Shown here: piece after piece, positions 56,955 to 64,000 of the stretch
How positions within the stretch are numbered: position 1 is the stretch's first letter
Layout: each line of letters begins with the position of its first letter
NCBI GenBank assembly: GCA_024195585.1
Contig: SWBL01000205.1
Coordinates: 27,675-91,674, forward strand
Length of the DNA: 64,000 nt
Source: Aureobasidium sp. EXF-3400
Taxonomy: Eukaryota; Ascomycota; Dothideomycetes; Dothideales; Saccotheciaceae
Reading direction: 5' to 3'
Notes under the pieces: model-generated
Seen by the model: only the letters and a program-made list of their open reading frames with translations
Databases searched by the model: none
What the model was told of the DNA's origin: nothing
Position numbers and translations under genes: made by a program

Positions 56955-57474
56955 GGTGGGTTGTGTAGGCGGCTACCTCATCCGGCGGCGGGATCAGGAG
57001 CTTGTGTAGGAGGAACGTGGAGCCTTGGGGCAATGGCGGCCCTGCGAGTGGGAAGTCGTAGAAGCGTTCACTGTCAGATGCAAGGAAAGTCGTCAAGACG
57101 TCAAGCAAAAAAGATGGTTGCGGCGAGAGAGTGAAGTGGGAAGGTCAGGAGTGAATTAGGTAGGCGGCGGTGGTGTTGATTGCTGGGGACGGCGACTTGG
57201 AGCATTCAAGCTGGCACTGGCTGGCGCTGGCTGGGCGCTGCTTGCTGTTGTCGACGTATTGCGATCTCCCCGGAGTCTTGGCGTCTCGGGCAGCCAAACG
57301 AGCACAACCAAAGGCCATCTTTTTTTCCGGTAGAGAACAATAACTGGGCGCCCCTCCAACTCCGTCATCCCACCACTTTGACCACCCCTCTCGTCGCAAC
57401 AAGGACACCGCTCCGCTCTCTACTCGACGCCTCTCTTACTGTCGCATCTTCGCAACTTTTATACAATCGCAATT
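56955..57474. promoter_or_regulatory. Bidirectional promoter region, clathrin heavy chain / eIF3j
   Basis: 520 bases between two divergent start codons. No TATA box. Direct repeats of GGCACTGGCTGGCGCTGGCTGG type occur near 57211-57235. Nothing else recognised. Confidence 0.5.
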
Positions 57475-58463
57475 ATGGCAAAGGACTCTTGGGGTACGTC
57501 GCATTCCCCCACTACGCCCGCGTGCCCACCAACTCTTGCACAACAGTACTAACTCACAACACAGACGACGAGGAGTCCAGCGGCTCAGCCCCCGGCTCCC
57601 CCCAAATCGTCGCCCGCCGCGGCAAGTTCGACGACGAGGAGGAGGACGACGTAAGTGCGACTTCGAAACGGCTTGCTGCCCAACACTCACTGACACCCCG
57701 CACAGGTCCTTGATTCCTGGGATGCCGCCGAGGACTCGGAAGTTGAGAGAGAAAAGGCAAAGAAGGCTGCAGAGGCAAAGGCCAAGGCCGAAGAGGAGGC
57801 AAAGAAGAACCACAAGTCCAAGAGTCAGAGAATAGAAGAGAGAAGGCAAGAGAACATGCGTAAGAGAATGGAAGGTCTTGACTTTGAGAGCGACGACGAG
57901 GACGACGCCGAGCGCAAGGCCAGACTGCGTAGAGAGCAGAAGGAGTCTGACCTTAAGCACGCTGAGGATCTTTTCGAGGGTATCGGCGTCCCTGCCAGCC
58001 GCAGCAACCCCAAGGCCATTACCGTCGCCGACGAGAAGCAGCCCGGCAACGCCATCGACCTCTCGGCCATGCCTCTGTTCAACCCAACTTCCAAGGATCA
58101 GTTTGCAAAGCTCCGCGAGACTCTCGCTCCTCTCCTGGTGTCAAACGTCAAGAAGGCTCAATACACCCTTTTCATGCAGGAGTTTGTTAAGGACATTTGC
58201 AAGGAGCTCCCCAGCGACCAAATCAAGAAGATCTCTAGTGGTTTGACCACCCTCTCCAACGAGAAGATGAGAGAGGAGAAGGAAGCAGCAAAGGGAGGCA
58301 AGAAGACCAAGGCCGCCAAGACCAAGACCACTCTTGCTGGTGCTAGAAACCTTGAGACCGACACGACCGCCTATGACGATGGTCTCGATGAGTAAGTCGA
58401 TCTGATGCCGTGCACATGTGTAATGACAGAACGCTGACTCTCGACAGTGATGATTTCATGTAA
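57475..58463 (+). CDS. hcr1: Translation initiation factor eIF3 subunit j (Hcr1)
   Basis: Exons 57475-57493 (19 nt), 57565-57650, 57706-58391 and 58448-58463 give 268 aa. The acidic N-terminus with tryptophan motifs (MAKDSWDDEE, FDDEEEDDVLDSWDAAEDSE) binds eIF3b. A long charged coiled coil follows (EREKAKKAAEAKAKAEEEAK, DDEDDAERKARLRREQKESD) and then the conserved C-terminal region (KDQFAKLRETLAPLLVSNVK, KDICKELPSDQIKKISSGL). The last exon completes the DDDFM end. eIF3j helps eIF3 bind the 40S subunit and mRNA, and in yeast acts in 20S pre-rRNA processing and ribosome recycling. All joins keep frame. Confidence 0.93.
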
Positions 58464-59138
58464 ACGATGACCGAAGGATGAGCTGAAGCCAAGTCCGATT
58501 TCTAGCACACTGGATTTTCTTTGTGGATAATTGATAGAGAGTACAGGAAGCATTTGCACAAGGCGTAAGGCATTGAATGCATGCTCCAACAAGTTTGTGA
58601 TTTGGCAATGTGGGCGTTTCAGTTAACTGTTAGACAAAAAAAAAGCTGCATTATTCCCACCATACTTGACTGGCCAAGAGTGCTCTTCGTTGCTAATGCT
58701 CTCTTACCAAAAGTTGGAGAGGTCATCAAACAAGATACAGGCACTCTTCTATGCTGAAATTCGCCAGTCTCTCAAGGCTGCTAAGATGCATGCGAAATGT
58801 GTAAGCTGTAATGGCATACCCTCTCTTCTGACAAGAGCCTAGTCAGGTGCACGTTCACAGATGTCCTCACGATCGGTGTATGGGTTCATAAATTTACCTC
58901 AAGTAATGTGCATCATGGTCTAATATGCTGCGGGTGTGACAAACTTTGGCAACGGAGTGAGGGCTAAAAGCCGAGTTGGATTGTGGGGACGGCGCGAAAC
59001 GCAGATCTCGGACCAAATTTATTTTATCCATCGATTTTTCGGTCGTCTTCACTGACCAACACATTGCGTGGTCGGCTAATCAGTATGATCTGAGTCATAT
59101 TGCCATCAGTACATCCATAAACATTACATATTCTCGAC
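58464..59138. other. Spacer before the glycosylase gene
   Basis: 675 bases, promoter of the MBD4-like gene; no other element recognised. Confidence 0.5.
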
Positions 59139-62100
59139 ATGGCGTCGCGACCCGAGGATCCTGTCGCCGCCGCGGCTAAAGTCATTCGCATTATTCACGA
59201 CAACCACGCCGCTCAGAGCAGATATCTGCATGCATTGAGAGTCACCCCAGGCGAGAGTCACCCAGAAACAAAGGCCATTCTGCAATGTATGGAACAGGAG
59301 GAATACCATGATGTCCTTACCGACCTCGAACCGCCTCAGAAGGCTACTTTCTTCGATAAGGTAGCCAACATGAGCGAACCTTCTGAGAACCCTTCAACCC
59401 TGGATAAGGAGACTACTAAGCTCTACTTCGACGCTCTGGGTCTTGAGGCTAAGGGTCTGAGCTTCAAAGACGTTCGCGCAGAGGTCAAAAAGCGTCCGGC
59501 TGTTACTCCTTCAGCTGCCGCCAAGTCAGCTGCTGCTCCCGCTCTTCCGTCCACTCCTCCCAACCCCAAACCCTACCGTGAGATGGACATCGAGGTCAAG
59601 GAACTGAACTTAAAGGACAAGCCTGCTCAACAAGCCGTCGAACCCACTTCTGTTGCTCAAAAGGCACCTACCGCACCCGCTCCTCAATCGCAGAAAGAGA
59701 AGAAAGTGAACAAGGACAAAAAAGATAAGAAGGACAAGAAGAGAAAGAGAGAAGACGATTCTCCGAAGGTCTCGAAGAAGCCAAAGACTGAGCCTGAGGT
59801 GGCAGTTGGAGCTTCTCAAAAGAGACAAAAGCGTCGGGAGAAGCAGAAGGTGCTGCGCGAGAAAGTAGCAGCAGGCGAGGTACCTTTGGTTTCGAAGCCG
59901 GCAGTCAAGGAGACAACTGAAACGGAGAAGACTCCTGCCGTCGCACCCTCCAGCGCCAGCAAGGAACAACTTTCAGTGGATAAGGATATGCAGCTGGACA
60001 ACCCAGAGTCTGCTCCGTTGGAAAGTACTGTGCAAGCCAACCCTAAGACTAAGAAGGTTAGGAGAAGTAGGCACAAGTCTGAGAAGCTGAAGGCGAAGCC
60101 CGTAGAAACCGAACAACCCATTCAACCATCTGATGCGAAGCCTCCAACTATTCCTGAAACTGAGATTACTGCGCCAATCGAAGGCGGCAAGAAATCGCGG
60201 AGGGCACGCAGGGCGAAAGCTGCTGCTGCTGCATCCGCTGTGGCCACTTCGGCTCCTATCGCTGCGCCCGCTCAGATTGAAGATCCAGTAGCTGTGGAAG
60301 AACCGGTTCTCAACGAAGACTCTTCATCATCATCACCATCCTCCTCCTCTGATGAAGACGACCAGGATGACGACGTGCCGGCCAATGAAAGCACAATGTC
60401 AGATTTCATTCGACGCACTGCCCTACCAGTGTTGGGCAAGCCGACAATATCAGCAGTTGCCGATCCATCCAGCGATAAGGAAAATGAGCAAGAGATGGTC
60501 TCTCTAACTGCTAGACACTTGGAAGCAATTGTGCCCGAAACTATTATTGGTGAATCTGAGAAATTGTCCAACGAAAACGTCAACGATGAGCTTGCAGTCC
60601 ATGATACAGTTCAAAGAGAGTCGTCCTCAGAACCGATACATGAAGAGAGTCCTTCGCCTACAACTAGAGAAACCAGCGTCTCCTCAAACGAAGAAGTGCC
60701 AAGCCCTCAGCATCCAGAGCAAAAGAAGAGCAGCCCGGTTGTCAGCAAGACAGAACTTCCGAAACCAGTAGCTTCAAGCTTCACGTCCGCTCCTTCACAA
60801 CCTGCTCGCCCAAAGCCTAGGATCCTCAATTCTTTCAGCAAACCTCAATCGTCCTTTACTTCGACAAGATCTGGTTCTGTCCCATCCAGCAACAACAAAA
60901 AATCTGTTACTGAATCCTTTGCTGAGTTTGCTGCCTTTGCTGCTGGTAAGAAATTGGGCTACGATAGTAGCGATGATGACGATGATAGCAGTAGCAGCAG
61001 CAGTAGTGACAGCGGTGACGAGAAGCCAGCTCCTGTGCAAGCTCGCAAGCCAAGTCCCGTACGCCGTCAGCCATCTCCAGCTCCTCCGATCAGTCCAGTA
61101 GCTGAGCCAGAGCCTTCTGCTATGGACATTGACACCGAAGTTGGCGCTACACAAGAACAAACACACACTGACGCATTGTCGATCGATGTCGTCATGACTG
61201 ACGACCAGCAGAACATCAGTCCGCCGATGGAACATAACAACCCTGATCAATCTGTCCAAGAAAAGGAATCAGAGCAAGTTGGCGAAGAGGTCAAAGACGA
61301 GATTCCGGGAGGTTTCCAATCGTTTCACGAGAGCACTGTACCAGATTGTGCTCCCTCTGCACAAAGCCTTCTTCCGGACATCCCAAGCCCTGAGGATTTG
61401 ATGGGGTTTGGTGGATATCAGCCATCAGCCACTGAAAGACCTGACCAAGTCGCGCTGGTATCTGCTGAAGACCAAGAACAAACCAGTGAGCCAGCCAATC
61501 GTGAAGAACACGAAAGCACCGAACTCACAGAGCCTGTCAACAGCGCTGGCCTAGAGGTGGATACCCAAAACGGCGACAAGCTATTGAACGATCTGGCAGA
61601 AGCCGATGAGCAGGCAAGTGTTCCTCCAGGAAACGAGCAAGTTCCAGGGGCTGCAAGAGAATCAAGCGTGCCTGATGACAACAACATTGAGATTCAAGAT
61701 ATCGCTCAGCCGATTAACTCGAGCTCCAAATCCGAAGAGCCTGCCGAAGACGAGAAAGTTCCAGAGACTCAGGAGTTTGACAAACCTGAAACTCAAGAGG
61801 TAGAGACTGCAGGTATTGACGAAGGTTCTGATCTGGAATCAGAACTAGAAGAGCCCGCCGAAGCCTTTTCACAATCTATGAAGGACTTCTTGGCAGCTTG
61901 GGAAGAAGAAACCGATAACTTTGAGAATAGAATCGCGGAACTTCGACGCTTGCTTGTGGAAGACGGCGACGGCAGCGCAGAAGACAACAAAGACATATTG
62001 GAGAAGTTGATGAACGAAGTCGATCGTGAGGAGAAAGTCTACAAGTCAAAAACCACGACTGCACGTAACGCTTTGACCGGACTGGAGCGGCTAGCCCGAA

Positions 62101-63584
62101 TCAAGATCCTAGAGGTACTTGATCGTGCAGACGCAACTTTTGAGCAGCGAGTGTTGATGGTGAAATCGAACTTGAGGGAGGAGCACAATTCTGAATCTGC
62201 AAGAAGCCAGCTCTCACCTGACGCAGAAGACGAAGACGTTGAGATGAAGGATGAACCCGAGAAAGAGGTGGAGGCTAGTGCTGAAAATGATGATCAAGAA
62301 GTCAAACCATCAGCAAAAGCAAACTCGCCTGCTCCTTCATCGCTTGGCTGGGCACCCAGTGAAGACGAAGGTCTGACGGAAAGTGCGAAGAAGGAACAGA
62401 AGGTCAAAACACGCAAACCTCGCAAGTCGACAGGCACCACCTCTGAGCGCTTCACACCTTCCCCAAAGAGAAAGCGTGTGCCAGCCGGCACATCTGCTGT
62501 TCCCTTCCCCAAGCTGTCGGCACCTCGCTTCGGTTTGATTCAAGAGAGACTCGCCAATGATCCTTTCCGACTGCTGATTGCTGTCACCTTTCTCAACAAG
62601 ACCCACGGTAAGGCAGCAAGACCCATCTTCGAGCAAGTCATGGAGACGTATCCTACGCCAAACGATCTGGCCGCTGCCAATGTCAGCGAGCTCAGCGAGA
62701 CGATTCACAGTCTAGGCTTCCAGAATCAGCGTGCGAGAAAATTAATCAAGATCGCCGAGACTTGGATCGGACAACCACCGCAGAAGGGAAAACTCTTCCG
62801 CACTATGGATTATCCCAACAAAGGTAATGGCCGCCACCTCAAGCCCAAAGAAACTGTCGATGAAGATGTCGATGATTGCATCCAAGCCGGCGCTTTGGAA
62901 ATTGCTCACATCTATGGACTTGGACCCTACGCCTGGGACTCTTGGAGAATCTTCTGCCGTGACAAGTTCCGTGGTGTAGCTGAGGGCTACAATGGCGAAG
63001 GTGTCACTGGTTACAAGCCTTCGTCACAGGCCAAGGAAGACTCGACCTTCGAACCAGAATGGAAGCGTGTGGTACCCTTGGATAAGGAGCTCCGAGCATG
63101 TCTGCGCTGGATGTGGCTGCGTGAAGGCTGGGAGTGGGACCCTTTGACAGGCAACAAGAAAAAGGCGGCTCCAACCCTCATGCGCGAAGCATCAGATGGT
63201 GTAGCCACCTGGGACGAGCCTGTGGCTCTCAACCCACACGACGAGGACACATCAACCGTCAAGGAGGAGCTTGGAGGGCCCAAAGGTCCTGACGCATTAG
63301 TCCCCGGAGTCAAAGCCGAGGAGGTCGCACCAGCACCCAAACGCCGCGCCAGAAGAGGTAGAAACTCAGCTGGCGCTATTGCAAAGCGTGCAGCTGCTAC
63401 TACTCCCCCTCCTGCCGCACCTAAGGAAGCTGCCACCCCAGTTGTACCTGCTAGTGCCAAACGCCTCAATGCAGACCCGGAGATTATGACTTCGCGTCTG
63501 AGACCTAGAGCTGGTCGTGCAGATGCAATTGCTTCTGCCCCTGTACCTGCTACGCCTAGCCGTCGTCGTGCTGCACGCAAGTAG
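59139..63584 (+). CDS. Large protein with C-terminal MBD4-like HhH-GPD DNA glycosylase domain
   Basis: A 1481-aa single exon. Residues about 1127-1275 match the MBD4-type helix-hairpin-helix glycosylase: PRFGLIQERLANDPFRLLIA, FLNKTHGKAARPIFEQVMET, ALEIAHIYGLGPYAWDSWRI with the probable catalytic Asp1267. Enzymes of this family remove T or U opposite G, repairing deaminated cytosine or 5-methylcytosine. Residues 1-110 form a compact-looking segment of unknown type (AAKVIRIIHDNHAAQSRYLH). Residues about 130-1110 are low-complexity: Lys-rich (KKVNKDKKDKKDKKRKRE), acidic and Ser-rich (DSSDDDDDSSSSSSSDSGDE), with a predicted helix near 910-1030. The C-terminal 150 residues are Ala/Pro/Arg-rich. 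Other family members are far shorter. No intron is needed. Confidence 0.85.
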   Translation: MASRPEDPVAAAAKVIRIIHDNHAAQSRYLHALRVTPGESHPETKAILQCMEQEEYHDVLTDLEPPQKATFFDKVANMSEPSENPSTLDKETTKLYFDALGLEAKGLSFKDVRAEVKKRPAVTPSAAAKSAAAPALPSTPPNPKPYREMDIEVKELNLKDKPAQQAVEPTSVAQKAPTAPAPQSQKEKKVNKDKKDKKDKKRKREDDSPKVSKKPKTEPEVAVGASQKRQKRREKQKVLREKVAAGEVPLVSKPAVKETTETEKTPAVAPSSASKEQLSVDKDMQLDNPESAPLESTVQANPKTKKVRRSRHKSEKLKAKPVETEQPIQPSDAKPPTIPETEITAPIEGGKKSRRARRAKAAAAASAVATSAPIAAPAQIEDPVAVEEPVLNEDSSSSSPSSSSDEDDQDDDVPANESTMSDFIRRTALPVLGKPTISAVADPSSDKENEQEMVSLTARHLEAIVPETIIGESEKLSNENVNDELAVHDTVQRESSSEPIHEESPSPTTRETSVSSNEEVPSPQHPEQKKSSPVVSKTELPKPVASSFTSAPSQPARPKPRILNSFSKPQSSFTSTRSGSVPSSNNKKSVTESFAEFAAFAAGKKLGYDSSDDDDDSSSSSSSDSGDEKPAPVQARKPSPVRRQPSPAPPISPVAEPEPSAMDIDTEVGATQEQTHTDALSIDVVMTDDQQNISPPMEHNNPDQSVQEKESEQVGEEVKDEIPGGFQSFHESTVPDCAPSAQSLLPDIPSPEDLMGFGGYQPSATERPDQVALVSAEDQEQTSEPANREEHESTELTEPVNSAGLEVDTQNGDKLLNDLAEADEQASVPPGNEQVPGAARESSVPDDNNIEIQDIAQPINSSSKSEEPAEDEKVPETQEFDKPETQEVETAGIDEGSDLESELEEPAEAFSQSMKDFLAAWEEETDNFENRIAELRRLLVEDGDGSAEDNKDILEKLMNEVDREEKVYKSKTTTARNALTGLERLARIKILEVLDRADATFEQRVLMVKSNLREEHNSESARSQLSPDAEDEDVEMKDEPEKEVEASAENDDQEVKPSAKANSPAPSSLGWAPSEDEGLTESAKKEQKVKTRKPRKSTGTTSERFTPSPKRKRVPAGTSAVPFPKLSAPRFGLIQERLANDPFRLLIAVTFLNKTHGKAARPIFEQVMETYPTPNDLAAANVSELSETIHSLGFQNQRARKLIKIAETWIGQPPQKGKLFRTMDYPNKGNGRHLKPKETVDEDVDDCIQAGALEIAHIYGLGPYAWDSWRIFCRDKFRGVAEGYNGEGVTGYKPSSQAKEDSTFEPEWKRVVPLDKELRACLRWMWLREGWEWDPLTGNKKKAAPTLMREASDGVATWDEPVALNPHDEDTSTVKEELGGPKGPDALVPGVKAEEVAPAPKRRARRGRNSAGAIAKRAAATTPPPAAPKEAATPVVPASAKRLNADPEIMTSRLRPRAGRADAIASAPVPATPSRRRAARK

Positions 63585-63908
63585 AAGCCTGTTTGATCCT
63601 TGTTACAGCAAGTTTCCGTTGCATAGGTGTTCGTGTTGGTCTACATATTGCATTGGTATCATTTCTGGTGTTATTCCTCTATTCAATGCATCCTGTAGCA
63701 AAATCAGAATCCAATGATCAACATTTCTCGATAACTATCGCCCCTATCAGAGAGTCGAAAACCATGCTCGAATTTTCAAGCCCTTAATGACCCCGCCTCT
63801 TGATTACAGCAGGTATTTCCAATCTGTATACCTCGTTGCTATAGCAAAAACAGAACACAGCCTACAAAAAGAAGCGTGAGCAGCAAAAAAAGGATGAAAA
63901 GGACAAAA
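63585..63908. other. Convergent spacer
   Basis: 320 bases between the glycosylase stop and the 3' end of the 5S rRNA gene; nothing recognised. Confidence 0.5.
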
Positions 63909-64000
63909 CGTACAGCAGCAGGGATTCCCACGTGGTCACCCACCGTAGTACTAATCTGCCGTTCAACTGCTTATGTATGGCAGAGCGGACGGGATGCCCA
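63909..64000 (-). rRNA. 5S ribosomal RNA (5' end beyond the window)
   Basis: Read on the minus strand from 64000, the sequence matches the eukaryotic 5S rRNA: TGGGCATCCCGTCCGCTC, then the A-box/intermediate/C-box control region including GTGGGTGACCACGTGGGAAT, and the 3' end CCTGCTGCTGTACG. It is followed at once by TTTT (63905-63908 on the plus strand), the RNA polymerase III terminator. About 92 of roughly 118 bases are inside the window. A solitary 5S gene is normal for Pezizomycotina, where 5S genes are dispersed. Confidence 0.95.

Noticed and set aside
1..64000. CRISPR arrays, transposons, viral genes, biosynthetic clusters
   Set aside because: No regularly spaced repeats, transposase, integrase, reverse transcriptase, capsid or synthase-type proteins were seen in any frame.

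Overview
This is nuclear DNA of a filamentous ascomycete (Pezizomycotina, most likely Dothideomycetes). Genes are spliced with short introns (mostly 50-60 nt, GT..AG, often with a CTAAC/CTGAC branch point). The protein set is typically fungal: Tup1/RCO-1, a Zn2Cys6 regulator, an Erf4-family protein, an INSIG-family protein, Ytm1 and Hcr1/eIF3j. A single 5S rRNA gene lies alone between protein genes, as in Pezizomycotina. I saw no transposon, CRISPR array, virus or secondary-metabolite cluster. The class assignment is inference from gene content.

Layout. 0.8-4.6 kb: a DUF2423 protein, an Erf4-like protein (-) and an alpha/beta hydrolase. 6.1-12.1 kb: the corepressor Tup1 (7 exons) and a Zn2Cys6 transcription factor. 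12.3-18.4 kb: a disordered hydrophilic protein (-), NAD(P)H-hydrate dehydratase, an 81-aa spliced protein, a conserved fungal unknown and a cysteine-containing tail-anchored protein. 19.4-24.6 kb: an Hsp70/actin-fold-like secreted protein broken by a 1-nt frameshift (-), a spliced unknown with an intronic minisatellite (-), a MYND plus pRiA4b ORF-3-like protein and a 104-aa helical protein. 26-30.7 kb: glycogen debranching enzyme. 31.6-33.7 kb: LSm6, then a class I methyltransferase (-) carrying one in-frame stop. 35.7-38.9 kb: a long disordered Met/Gln-rich protein. 40.7-46.6 kb: an intron-bearing tRNA-like gene, Ytm1 (-), cytochrome c1 (-) and eIF2-gamma. 47.9-50.8 kb: a small F-box-like protein and INSIG (-). 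51.4-58.5 kb: clathrin heavy chain (-, six exons, two of them micro-exons) and eIF3j, divergently arranged. 59.1-63.6 kb: a 1481-aa protein ending in an MBD4-like DNA glycosylase domain. 63.9-64.0 kb: a 5S rRNA gene (-) cut by the window end.

Most genes are housekeeping functions without an operon-like relationship. Shared themes are translation and RNA (eIF2-gamma, eIF3j, Ytm1, LSm6, 5S), transcriptional control (Tup1, Zn2Cys6), metabolism (debranching enzyme, NADHX repair, cytochrome c1) and membrane traffic (clathrin, INSIG, Erf4). The most unusual points are the two single-lesion genes (33.54 kb stop, 19.62 kb frameshift), a 272-nt clathrin intron containing interleaved inverted repeats, three tRNA-like loci (one well folded, two decayed), the very long disordered extension on the MBD4-like glycosylase, and several tiny exons. 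Exon coordinates were derived by hand from splice signals and reading-frame continuity.
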